This document shows, one piece after another, positions 17,862 to 31,400 of a stretch of 64,000 bases of DNA. The notes below the pieces were generated by a model, which worked only from the letters and a program-made list of their open reading frames with translations, did no database searches and was not told the origin of the DNA. The DNA is taken from the NCBI GenBank assembly GCA_948474755.1, contig CAOLHI010000560.1, positions 434,001-498,000 of the forward strand, given 5' to 3'. The position numbers were made by a program, and so were the translations under genes. The first letter of the stretch is position 1; the number at the start of each line of letters is the position of its first letter. The stretch is from Ctenosaura bakeri (taxonomy: Eukaryota; Chordata; Lepidosauria; Squamata; Iguanidae).

Positions 17862-18052
17862 AGTTCTTGTGTGGCTTCCAGTTTCTGATTTATGGTGACC
17901 CTAAGGCAAGTCAATCATAATTTTTCTGGAGGCTGAGAGTGTGTGGCATGCTCAAGGCCACCTAGTGGATTTCCATGGCTGAGTGGGGAACTGAACCCTA
18001 GTCTCCAAGGCTGTAGTCCAACACTCAGAACCACTACCCCACACTAGCTCTG
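17862..18052 (-). mobile_element. tRNA-derived SINE
   Basis: Reversed copy with TTATGGTGACCCTAAGGCAA tail and ACCACTACCCCACACTAGCT head. Confidence 0.8.
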
Positions 18053-18225
18053 TGATAATACACATTGGCAAAGACACAGGTCGTACTAACAAAGATATTT
18101 AACTTCACATACAGAAAAAGAAATGCCAAGTCTTTCACAATATCCTTTCATCCCAATACAATTAAGTCTCACTGCAGCTTTTCCATTCAAATAAAAATGT
18201 ACATAGCCAAAATATGCATCTTAAG

Positions 18226-18231
18226 TTTATT
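18226..18231 (-). terminator. SPART: Candidate SPART poly(A) signal
   Basis: An AATAAA hexamer on the minus strand lies about 1.0 kb after the SPART stop codon. A second candidate is at about 17752-17757. Which one is used cannot be told from sequence. Confidence 0.3.
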
Positions 18232-19233
18232 TAAAGTTTTACATCCATCATATTTTCAAAGTGGTTATCTCCTTAACTAATAGATGTGTTGTTGCTGTAG
18301 GTTAGATGAACACTGCAGTTTATAGCATCTGTGAAACCTCATAGTTAAAGTGAAAATCTGAAGCAAATACAATGAGGGGTGGAAGATTTCCACATTAATA
18401 GTAGGTGAACTTATATCTTACATTTTGAGATGGAGCAAAGTCTAATACCAACATCTCCAATGCACCATATTCCACCAGAAGGCCACAAGATTCACTCCTG
18501 AATACTGTGTGTTCTCCAATGTCACTGTTACAGTACAGTGATTCTGCAGCAAATATAAAGCACAACTAAAGCTTTTACGCAGAACTCAATGTTTTCTTTG
18601 ATAGAATATCATCCTTCAGTGAAAAAAAAATGTGCCCAGAGACTAGCTGAATGTGTCAACTACAATGAAATTAATTTATACCTAAGAAAGAATTTCCCCA
18701 TTTCCAGTAAAATCCAGGATTTGATGAAGTTTGGTTGACTGTATGGTGTTTCTGCTTTAGAAACAGTGGCATTTCAATCTTTGGTTTGTAAGTAATTTAT
18801 AGGAAAAATATAATAGCTTAATTGTTTGGGTAAAGTTCAAGGAATATATACTATTTGATCAGAGTTCTCTTTCCAAAAATGTTCCAATTAGTTCAGTTAT
18901 TACAATTGCTTGTCTATAAATATTACAAAAATAGCCCCACAACAAACAAAGCCAAATTCTAGTTTTCCACTCTAATTTGAAGGAAAATAAATCACAAGTC
19001 TCTCTTGTGCAAATTTAATGCTACTGCACTTCTGTTATCTAGGTCTTAATAGCAAAATCAGAGTTAAAGGTACAGTAAACCATTTGTTTCAGAATAAGAT
19101 ACATGTCAAGTATGATAAATTAAGTGCAGAAAGCTTGAAGAGTTAGAAAAATAAGATGCCTATTAATTGTTTAGTTCTCTTTAAATAAGTTAAATCAGAC
19201 ATTAAGGCTTTGGGCAGTTCATTCACAGTGTTT
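18232..19233 (-). other. SPART: Likely SPART 3' UTR
   Basis: This AT-rich sequence runs between the SPART stop codon and the nearest good AATAAA. No repeat or open frame of note is seen. The assignment is inferred from position. Confidence 0.4.
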
Positions 19234-19444
19234 TCAGCATCCATCATCTCTTTTCTCTCTTTTTTCTATAGCTTTAGATTCATCTTTAATTTTGTATTCA
19301 TCCAACACAGCATGGCCTGTTTCCTTTGCAGTTTTCTTCACCATTGCTTTGATTCCAATATGGTCAATATTAAAAGCTGTCACACCAACGTTGATGGCAG
19401 AACTCACAGCATTGTCTGTAGCATGGCCAGCGTCGTCCCCATAT
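19234..19444 (-). CDS. SPART: SPART last coding exon (8)
   Basis: This exon starts with a base that completes the split lysine codon, then encodes residues 554-622: YGDDAGHATDNAV, INVGVTAFNIDHIGIKAMV and KKTAKETGHAVLDEYKI, conserved to the end of the senescence domain. A charged tail ending in RDDGC precedes the TGA at 19236-19234. The human tail is longer, with a run of lysine and glutamate. The open frame on the opposite strand here is only a shadow. Confidence 0.95.
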
Positions 19445-22400
19445 CTAAATGCAAAATAAAGAATGTGCCAATACTTGTTTCTAATGTTTTTGTACACCAA
19501 AGGAACATTGTTATATGCATACCCCAGTTCCCAAGCAGCTGTTCAACATTCACTTGAAATACCTGAAATCAAAGAGCACATAGAATGAAATCGTTCCAAA
19601 GCAAAGAAGAGGTACAGAAAAGGAAGTATAGTCTTAATTTTAGATGGCTGTTAATCTGTCCCAGATTTAAAGAATCCCCTTTTCTCTTTTGCTTTGGAGA
19701 ATCAGTTTTTACTCAGTCTTTTTTAGTCACAGCTCTCAAAAGCAGTGCTCACAGATGGCAGCTAGATCAAAAGCTTCGCTTCCTCCCCCCATTTCTATAG
19801 TTAAGTAGGATGTGAGATCTTTGCTGAAGCTCTTACGGCTAAATCTTGTTATACCATGTATGTACACCCTGTGAAGAAGATGAATTTAAAAGTCCCATGA
19901 CTAATAAATTATGTGCAATGGATTACAAATTATTTTTAAAAGTATTACTGAGAAAATTAGGATTCCTTAAATTAGTCAATAAACTTTATTATGAAACACT
20001 ATCTTGCCATGACAAACAAGTTAAAAGAAACTGTATTGCACAGCCTAACAGTACAGTTGTCTGCCACTAAAGTTCATTGTGAATGCTTAAGTTTATTTAT
20101 AAAGTGACTGGAACGGGCTCATTTGACATCATTTTCATCTCCTGATACCTGGCATGTTTCTTAATTAAGCTGCTCTTGTAATCCTTTTTCCTGTATAAAG
20201 GACAGCTCACTCGCTCCCATGATTTAGGACAATTAAGTATTAGAGCCCACACAAGTGTTGACATATTAGAAGCGGTCTTTTAGTTCTCAAGATTCATCAT
20301 GGAAGGTCATAGTCCAGCTTTATTGTTGTGTTACTTCAAGTCCTTTCCAACTTATGATGACCATATCATGGAGTTTTCTTGGCAAGATTTTGTTTAGTGG
20401 GGATTTGCCTTTGTCTTCCTCTGAGGCTAAGGGAATGCAACTTGCCCAAGTCCAAGTGGGTTTCCACGGCTGAGCAGGGATTCAGACCCTGCCTAGCACT
20501 CAAACCACTACACCACACTGGCTCTCTCACAGTCCAGCCATGTTATTCACGTGTTATTTGAAATAAACTAAAAAGAAGACATCCATACAACTAATTTTAA
20601 AAATTATCATAGCAGTTTGACTAAACTGAGAAAGACAACCTATAATGGATAGGGACTATAATTATCTGCGGTATTACCATACTCTGCCAGTCTTCCACTT
20701 CTGCAGTTAGAAGCCAAAATATTGAAAACTTGCTGATACAGATAACACTTGTTGACAGAAGAGTCCAGCTCTTAAATCCAGTGGGTTAGATCCAGACACA
20801 GTTAAGATTTAGATGAATACATTTTAAGTTAACGATGATTGACTTGAGCCCCACTGATTTCTGTGAGTGAAGTTTCAATCCAATTCAGTAGTAAAAAGCC
20901 CATTTCAGTACATGCATTAAAACTGAAGAAAGCTGGATGAGATCCCTTAGAATTCCCATTTCACAATGTATTAATTATTTACTAAGACACAACAAATCTT
21001 ATCAAATTATTTGGATTGCAAAATATTTCTAGTCTGATTCGTTTCACCAAGCCATAGTAAGTCATAAACACCGTAATTAAAAGAAATGATTAAGAGAAAT
21101 GATTTAAGCAGGGTCAGAACTAACAGCAGAATATTCACCCCATCTCAGAACTGTGGTACTGTACTCCAATGGTTAGAAGTTTGGATAATTTACATATCTT
21201 GATTCAATACATGTAATGTTCAAAAACAAAAAGTACTGAAATGTATGGCAGCAACTCAAAAAAAAGAAGATATTTTAAATAGTTCAAGGTGCTTAATGTG
21301 ACATCTAACACTATTGGCAGAGCACCCTAATCCCAAAAAAGGAAGAGCTGTGTGAGCAGAGTCACAAGACCAGATAGTTTACTAAATTCAGCAAACAGTT
21401 CAAGGAAAATGAAACCTTTGTAGAACCTTTGGCCTAAATAGTTGTTAAGTCTCAGGTAGATTAAATACACTGATTCAATGGAATTTATCTTAAGTGTTGA
21501 TTCAACAGGATACCATTGATTTAATGTGCTAGTGGAGAACAACAACTGGATTAAAACCTCTGAAATCTTAGCAGCAAGAGGACTGGTATTAGTCTTTCTC
21601 CATTGCAAAGTGTGCTAAACAACAATATTCCAAGATTTATTTAAGGTATTTTACAAAATGAGAATACAGCCCTTGATATAACTGGCATATAAACCATCCA
21701 TTCATAGCATATTACATTCCCAGGAAACCAATGACCCAAATCAGAACAGGGATACTCTAGATGTTGCTGGAGTGTAGCTCCCAGCAGGTCCAGCCAGTAT
21801 AGCCAACAATGAAGGATGTGGGCAGTTCCACAATGTTTAGAGGCCTGCATGATTCCCACTCTTGCTGCAGAATGAAAGACTGAAAAGTAGCAAAATATTC
21901 TTCTTTGGACAATTAATCAAAGTATATTTTCAGCTTGCATGCCATATTCTATTAAAAGAGTTTATTTCACATCATTGTTGACCAACCAAGGGCACCATTT
22001 AAATGCCCAGTATTTGGGATTTACTCTGTGAGTAGTGAGTTTCCAGATGGTATATCAATCATAGTGTAAAGTATTTACATTTCAGTTATTTCAAACTGTT
22101 ATGCTTTCTTTTCAAATATGGTACATGTGTATGAGTGTGCATGCATTCACACAGTGAAATAAAAAATAAACTCCTCTGGATACAAGAAAACCATGTAGTA
22201 TACTGTCTAATCTATAATTTGTCAGTTCAAAAATACTGATCAAACCATTAAATGACATGCAATTTAAATTAAGTTCTTTAATGGAAGTGGGGGGTATTTT
22301 TTGAGATTAAACTTTTAATAAAAATTATTAAAAAAAATAAAGTTCTCTTGTATGCAAGATTTATGGTGCAACTCTCCTTGTTAAAAAAAATTGCCCATTC

Positions 22401-25400
22401 ATTTCATTAAAAGTTACTATATCATTTTTAGAGTTCACACAGACAGGAGTTGGGGTGAATACTCAAAGATATAGAAATAATTGTTAGTTGTAGATAGCTG
22501 CACGTTACTTATTGCTTTTCACTCATAGTGACCACTGAAGGTTCATCTTGAGTTCGCCTAAATTTATATCTAAAACAAGAACAAAGATTAATGTGAGTTG
22601 TATTGTACAAAAGGAAAAAATGGGGGGCGGGGAAGGTTCTTCAGCCTTTCTAGTAAGTAATACTTTGGAGATGTGCTTTTACGTTGGTGGGATACTGCAT
22701 AGCTTATATAGATTGTCAACTAGTACACTTAATGGTAAAACACCAAATAAAGCCTGGATAAGTAATCATATTTATAGACAAAATAAATGAGAAATGCTAT
22801 TTAAGACATCTTTCAAACAGGCACAGTTGTACTTCCCTAAAAGGCCTTCTTTCTGGCCCTATTATTGATGCAAACATTTGTTTCAAAACTCTCCTTTTTA
22901 ACCCAGAAAAGAGATTTGACCTTTGAAAAGCATTTCAAAACACAACTGCGTTCAATCCATCGCACCAAAGACAAATTTAAGACTTTTTAACGCTATGTTT
23001 ACTCACAAACACTGTGGCCTCCTTACTATTCTGCATGGTTATTGCTATAAGTAATGAATGTAAAAACCATGGTATTTCCAACTGTTCTCCATATAGAACC
23101 TTGTAAACTGTTCAAATTTTACTCGTAATGTTATGTCAGGATCAGTATTTTGTTTCTCTGTAACATGTCAGGTATAAGCAATGGCACACATTCCTTGTTT
23201 TTTACTTTGGTAGTTAATTGTTGCTAATAATTTGATGTTACTTTGTCTGGAGAGTCCTAAACAGCTTCTAAACTACAAATATCTGCACTATCACATGGAT
23301 GCTACTAAAGAAAACCAGATCAATGCTTTCTTCCAATTTATTAAATCTTTTTGTGCCATCATTTTAATTCCCATTAATTTTAATGGGGCAAATAACTAAG
23401 GAGTTATTTGCATTTTCTATTATTGAAGGGAGTTCCATTTAAAAAAGACTCAGCTTTTACCATGTTCTATGTGTTTCTTTAGGAGCTCCCCCATCACAGA
23501 AAATCCAACTATGCACAACTACAAATATTAATTCAAGACTGTGAAATACTGCTATGTGTACATTACAAGAATTTTCCTCAGAACAACTCATTCTTAGCAC
23601 TGTAATCAATCAAATTTAATTATTCAAATTGAACCAGGCTAGCAGCATTTCAGGCTAGCACTGAAGCATATCGAAGAATATGTGTGCTTAGAGAGACTGC
23701 AGGAAGGTAAGCTTTAGCTGGCCCCAACTAAAGTAAAGTGTTTTTATTATAGGACAGATGTGGGGTGGGGAGGAAGCGCTCTCAACTTCCTAGCATTCAC
23801 ATATCATAATTTATTGCACATTAGAAGGAAAAAAAGTTAACTTACTTATACTTGACAGTTTGCACCGTCTCTTTAGAAACACTGTGAGCAATGCATTTTG
23901 CAGCACTTTCTAAACCTTGCCATATTGTCGAAAACCCTGCAAGAGTTGGCAGCTCATTAGAACAAGAAAATTTTGAAGACTGTTTAGTGTAATTTTAAAT
24001 CACACACTCTGGAAGAGTTATTTAAAACTACCTTGAACTCCACTTGCTGCTACAACCAGAGCTCCATCAAAAGTAGACTTTCCATCCTTGTCTTTCTTAA
24101 GGGAGTCTGGAACCAGTTTGCTTCCATGCTTCTTGACATGAGGAGCTAACTCTCTTCCAACACAACTTGCTATAGAACACACACCTTCAACTAAAACAGA
24201 AAGAGTTATTGCCTTTTACATTTTAAATTTCTTGTTAGATAGCTGAGCCCTTCAGAATTCTGTTAAGGCTTGAAGGATGTTTCAAGTTAATAGCTCATTT
24301 TCTCTCAGCAAGTGGGTTCAACAGCAGATACATCAACATTTCAGCAGAAATATCTCCAAGTTCATAACACAGTCCAGAGAATTAAAGCTATTCAAACAGG
24401 ACACCATTATTTCTGCTTAGCAACAGAACAAATGCCATTCCTTTTAGAATTGATGCTCAGAAGCTCCCCAATCCAAAAATTATCAGAGGTCACTTCCTTT
24501 TCCAGCCTAAATAAGGCAAAACACCATAGCTCAGAGGTCAGAAACGATGGTCCCATGTTCAACTCCCAGCATCTCCAGTTTGAAGATTCACATGACCTCA
24601 CTGGATACCCACTATTAGTTCAAGGAAACAATACGGGGTTGGATGCAGCCCAGCCGTTATCACAGTAGTGTTCAGACACTAAGAGTGTGATCAAAACCAT
24701 CCTATGCCATGTAACTTTCAGGCATCTGCATGCAAGATTAAGAAAAGAGTAAGCTTCTTCAAATCCTGCTTAGTTCTGAAGCTCAGTGGGTCGTTTTGTG
24801 CCAGTAAAACAATCTCATGTTAACGTATCACACAGCCTTGATGAAAGGGTAAAGAGAAACAATTTGCATATGTACTGCCATGATGTTCATGATGATAGAA
24901 AAGACTGAAATAGGCTAAAATATGCTTAACAATATGTTTGTGAGAAAGCATCTGCTGTGCACTGAACCATGCCACTGAGATAGAGAGAGACAATCTCCCA
25001 TTGGGAATTGCTGCAAATAGGCTCATGCTATAGGTGTGCAGGATCTGTCTGTAGTCTCACAAACATCACGTTCATTTAGGTCCTATGATGCAGCACCCTC
25101 TATTTTCCCTCTAAAGGGTTCTTTCATTTGTCGGTAAAGAAAATCAAAGTTAGCTCATATCTCTTTACCAAAAAAAGGAAAGAAATACTGAAGAAATAGG
25201 GTCTATTATGTTCTCATGACTTTCACAACGTGATTGAGTTTTCACATCTTACCTAAGAACTGGCTGACTTTCACAGCTCCCCCAGTAGCTTGCTTTGCTA
25301 CATGCAGACCCTTTGCTACAGTTGGATTGACTTCCAAAGGTTTTTCCTCTGGTTGAATGTGTTCCCTTAGTTTTGAAGCTCCTTTGTGGATTGCTTTGCC

Positions 25401-28400
25401 AGTATATTCTGCTCCTTTGACCAGTCCCCAGCTCACCCAGGATGCTCCTACAGAAAATACCAAAAACAAGACGAATTGGCACAGTGGTACTAATAATTCT
25501 CCTCTTCTTCCTCATCTATCCTGTGCCCTTTTCCAAAATATTTAGAATCAAGAGAGAACCTTGGATGAGATTTCTCTTCTTTTCACTCAAGTCCAGTTTA
25601 GTATACCAAAATTAGAAAGAACAGTAAGCTCACATACTTTTGCCCCTCCAATATAATGTAACATAGACACAATCCCAACTTCTGCAGTCAGCAGAGAAGC
25701 CCCCTATAAGCCAGGTTCTCATTTGCTCCCTCAGAGTCAACTGTGAAGCTACCTTATCTCTTAAGAGCAGAGTACCACAGCAGTGTTGGAGCGGAATCTT
25801 CTGGCCTTTTAAGGCTGGGAAGGCAGTAGCAGTAACACCAGGTGCTCTTTCTGGCCAGGTAGCGGGGCCACAGTAGCATCGCACCCTCCTCAGCCCTAGT
25901 TATTGCAAGATTTGCAATCGCAACCTAGTGTTCCTAATGGCTTAGGAAATTGGTGCTACAATATTGAGCTACAGCATACTGCCACGTGGGGCCTAAATAC
26001 CTTAAAGGCACCAGATCTTGTCTGGTTAGTACTTGGATGGAAGCCTGCCAGGAATACCAGGTGCTCCAGGCTATATTTCAGGGGAAGAAACTGGTAAAGC
26101 CATTTCTGAGTATTCCTTGTCTAAGAAAACCCTATAAAATTTACAGGGTTGTCATAAGTTAACAAGTGGCTTGAAAGCACATACATACTCAAACACATAT
26201 GCTACCACTTATAATTTTAGTAGGTCCAGAAAAGACTGTGCAATTGCCAGGACAGCACCAGAAATGTGCTAAGGTAGCAATGCTAAGTTCTCTTTCTGGC
26301 CAAAGATTGACACAGCAAATGTAAGGACATACTGTTGCAAACACTGAAGAGAAAATAATGCAGCCAAAAAGCATCTAAAATAACAAGCAAGTTTATACTA
26401 TGTGGTTTTACAGTTGTTGTACTCATTAAGCAAAAGGATAGTAAAACTATCAACTGTACCACATCAGATGGCTGGCACATATTTTTGAGTGCTTTCACAC
26501 ACAGAGGTTTACATGTAGTAAGCAAGCAAAGAAGAATATCAGTTTTACTCCACAGAGGTAATTCCTTATGTGGCAGCACACTCAAAAACATCTTGGTCCC
26601 AGACTGCAGTGTAGAAGAGCTATGCTTTAAAATGCTCTCTCTGTATATGTGGGGATTCTGAATTTCTGCATAATGCCACTGTGGTCCCCAAAATCTGCAA
26701 GGAAATCGTGTTAATATCATACATGTCCCAGATGTGTAGATCAAATATATATGTAATAAGCTTATCTTCCTAGTACAGCAGTTTGTTTTGTTCCATCCCA
26801 GTGGCAAACAAAAGTATAGAGAACACAGTTTCTATCATGTGAAATATAAACAGTTCTGTTTACACAAATATCTGCAAACAGTTTGTTCAGCAGTTATACA
26901 CTTAGAATGAGAAGTAATATCATCACATCCCCCTAATGAAAAGAGACTTCATTAAGCCTGTACTTCTCCAATTCAGAGGATACCTGATAAGATTCCATGG
27001 GCTATTTTCTCACTCCAGTCAGGCAATTCTCGCTCCCTCTCTTCAGGAACTGGTTGAACAGGTACAGTATGGCTGAGGTTAATGACATCACTTGAAGCCT
27101 CTGCTGGCTAAAGGGATAAAAACACATATTCATGAAAATAGATCAAAAGTCAAGGAAAATAGTGAGATAGTTTCCCAAGTTACTTAACAAAGAAATTTTT
27201 GTTGTGACCATAATGCTTTCCATTTTGTGCTATACAGACTACTATGTCGAAGCTACTAAATCTGGCTTAAGTTGGAGAGGTGAGCCACCTGGATTTAATT
27301 ACATGCTCCTATATCTTTCTGTCCATAATGTCAGCACTGATACACCTTACCAGAGTTAAAGGGTTCAGCTACCTTTTTCCAGAGTTTTTCTTGTTTGCTT
27401 GTTCAGTTCCAGCACAGTTACAGTGAATTATGAAATAGGATCCTTGGCTACATAACTCCCTGTTAATTTACATGAACAAGAATATCCATCTTGTTCCTGT
27501 TATCCTATTGGCTTCTAGATCTCACAACCAGAGGGATTCTAGGATGTTACTCCAGAAACATAATCTCTCTTCAGTTCTGAAAAAGTTCCATTTGGAAGCT
27601 AAATGTGGTTACCCAGTTAATTTTTCATACAGATTTCTTTTGTTCTGATTAATTTAGCTACTAAGTTGTTTGGGATCATTTTTTAAAAAATTAGCAGTAT
27701 TTTATATTTTTATTATTCACTTTGATGTTTCCTCTTTTAAAGTGTAAAAGGCAGATTACATGTAACATTGCATATTTAAGAAGAAGAAGGACTGGTGTCT
27801 TAAGTCCTCTCCCTTTCAACTTAAGGGGAAGCCCATTTTCCCCACCATTGAGTATCTTTATGTGCCCACACAGCGCATCTCTTTGTTCAAGAAATCAGAA
27901 CTGAAAGGAGAAAGCTTTTCTGAGGGAGTGGCTGGAAAGAAAAGTGGCTTTACTCCTACATGTTTCCCCCTTTTGAATTTACAAACAATAGAACTCCATT
28001 CATTTCATTGCTTTCTGGCGTTTTGCACACTGACACAGCCAGGAACAGAAACACGTGATGGTGTCTTTTGTTGTCACAGATAGCAACTAACTATTGTCAC
28101 AGATAGCAACTATCAGCAAAAGATTCTGGATTAGGAACCAGACATCAACCCACTGTTAGAGAAAGCAACAATAAAGATTGCTAGAGAATGGTACTGAAAA
28201 TATCTTATTTTGCCAATATGCTACATTATTATTGTGTGTCTACCAAATTATTACCATAGGTATACACAATCATAGCTCCCAAATGGTTTTATTAACTTTA
28301 CAGTGCAAAGTTTCAGTTCTGATACAATCCCTTTTCTTCAATGTAAAGGGCTAAATGCAATTATTATGCCCGTGTAGAGCAGTCACGGAATCAGCTGGTG

Positions 28401-31400
28401 AATGGTAAGTCACCATTTATGCAAATCCCACATGGGACTACTTTAGTTGAGGTTGGCAACTGGATTTGGGCTAATAACTTCAGTTGAGCAGGTACACAAG
28501 GATCTTTCATTGGAATATAATGTTTACACGGATCTCGCATTCTATAAGAAGTTCATGGACCAACATAACTTGTTGCAGGTCAATTCTCCAATGTGATGCA
28601 ATGGTCACTACTGCAGACAAGTGAACAAAGAATATTTGATCTCTTTCCTAGAAATTCTGGGTTGATATCCCATTTGCATTTACTACCTAACATACTTTGA
28701 TAGCAGTTAAATAGTCCACACTCATGTGAGCAGCAGGAGCCAGATGTAAGTCACTGGCACATATTTCCAATTAATCCACTATAAGCTCCTTAAGTGAGTC
28801 ACTGTGAAATAGAAATAGGTATTTGGTAACTCAAACCAGAGCTCAAAAAAGATCAGACCAAGCTCAATCAAATTTGTTAAGTCATGCCTTTAATGTGCAG
28901 TTGCTTGATAACCTTTACCATCATCAAGAGGTCAACAGATCAATTGAAATATTTGCTTTTAAGCCAGTTTCTAAACATCAGCTGTCTTACGCCATACTAA
29001 AGTTATCTGGTTATATATCTGATAAATACAACATCTCACAATCTAGAATGTTATAACCCCCCAATACAACAGGAGCTAATTAGCAAAGGGATAAATACCT
29101 AGCATTCTTCAAGAACTTTCTCATTTTTCCTGACAAAATAAAACTACTCAGCAATTTAAAACTTTCAAAATGCTATTTCCTGATTTATAAGTAGTGCTAA
29201 CACAGTTTCCTGGTTGACACGAACATGGCACACTATGCGTTAACAAACTATTATATCTTCTTTGAAGCCAGGCACATGGAGGGGAGCATGAGAGTGTGCA
29301 AGCACAAGAACTGGTTCTCAGTCCACTAAACACGTTTATCATTCAGAAAGAGCCATATCCTAACCAAGATAATGTAAATTTACATATACAGAGACCAATC
29401 ACCTATTTTTCAGTTGGTATTAACAGTGCCACTCCATCAAGAAATATAATAATTCAAGAAATGAGTGAAGCAAGTAATCCTTTTCAGGTGTCTAGGCTTT
29501 ACTGAATACTGAAGTGGTGTTGCCATGGAGTTGGACTTATACATTGGTCCATCTCATAGTTTCTGTTCTTCAGCAAATCTATTCCATCCCTGATATATTT
29601 TGATACCTCTAATATCCCTTATTAATTGCATTGTATGCTCAGTTTGGTACACATGGCATATTATAGTGGACTGCCAAGTGATAGTTCTCTAATTTTTGAA
29701 ATGAAATATACCCAATATTTTTAATGTTTAAATTTAATGTTTAATTCTTTGCTGGTGGCACATACCTTCAACAATCAATAAACCCCACAGCACAAAACAA
29801 AAGTAATTTCCATTAAATTTAACATGTGTAAATGTAGTAAGAGTTAGCCACTATTTTAAGTCATAGCCCTAAAATTTACCTTGGCTATGAGATCATGTCT
29901 CTGTTTTAACAGATCCTCAAAAAGCTCTTTCTGAGATCTTGAGCGTTCCCCCCCACTGGATCCTGGAACCTGTGGTACCATATTGACATGAACAGATTCA
30001 CAAGTATGAAGGCTCAACAGTGCATCTCTTCTGCACTGTTTAACAGTAACAAGTAATAATATCACACAGTGCAGGGAATTTTTGTTCTTATGAACTGCAT
30101 GCAGGTGGACTCATGCATTAGTAAATCTCTCCATGTGTCTGACAAATAAACGAACAAGTAATTTCAAGATCAGATTCTTCACCATCAGATCACTGTCAAC
30201 TGAATCCAATCTTTTATAAAAGACAATCTATAATTTGACAACAACACTAACTTCACAAATTAAGATCATGAATTATGCATTCCCCTCCCCTTCTTTTTTG
30301 GTATTCCATTTTCATTTCATTACTTCAAATCTAATTAGAAGTTTGCCTTCGCTGACTCCTACCAGCTATTTTTCTATTTTCTTAAGTTGGAATTTCTTTG
30401 CTGGAGTGATAAACCATCAAATAACCTCTCTAGGCTTAATGAGTAGTCCAATCAAATAGCCTCTTCATGTTCACATGAGAACTGACTGTGCCTAATTTCA
30501 AAATAATTTTTGAAATATTTATAAGAACATGTTTTTGTTTACTCTCGCTTCTGTTTTGCTGTAAGCAGCTGCTCTGGACACAGCATATAGCAATATTATT
30601 TCCCTATATCTTATTAAAGAGATACTGGCAGAAAATTCTCTTTTCTCACCTTTTCTGCTGTTCAGAAGCTAACTGTCAGCCCAACTCTTTCAGAGATTTC
30701 CAATCATCAGTATGAACCATCTTTTATATTCTCAAAGTAAAGTCCTGGTGCCAGCTATATTGAAATTTATTGTGTTTCATGAAATATACAATTTAAGGAC
30801 TCACCAATGTCACCCAATGACACCTGTGCATTGTTTTGCTTTACATGAGCCTGCTGGATGATGGTTTAATGCTATGTTTACCTGCACTCTGAGGTCAGAC
30901 ATCTGTTTTAGCAGATCCTCAAACAGTTCTCTGTCAGCAGCTGGAAGTTCTGAAGATAACACTACTCCCACATAAGAACCTGACACCTGAGACATCATGT
31001 CAGGGAACATGTAGACTCCAGTGTTACAGGAGAGGACAGGTGACTGATTGCACATAAGAGGATACAGCCAGTCACAGACCTGGAAAAGAGAAGACAGAAA
31101 GGACATCTTGAACTAAACACCATTCTTGTTAATGAATAATACATTACCACATAGGAAATTTCAAGTGAATAGGAAGTACCAAAGAAGTAATACATGTAGC
31201 TATGTACAAATAAACCCAACAGTTGAAAAGTACACTATTGTTGTACACATTTTTGATGTGTTCCTGGCAAAGAGAAGAGAAATAATATTTGCAAGCCTAC
31301 TTCCAGACCTGCATAAAGTTCTCTGTACAAAATGTAGCCTTGAAAGCACTTGGCACCATGCTGTGGTTAAGGCCTCCTGCATCCTAAACTTACGCTGTTA

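Noticed and set aside
19210..19557. 115-codon plus-strand frame
   Set aside because: It is the shadow of SPART exon 8 on the opposite strand.
26283..26807. 174-codon minus-strand open frame as an extra SPART exon or gene
   Set aside because: No splice sites in the right phase, no resemblance to spartin or another family, and it lies in an intron.
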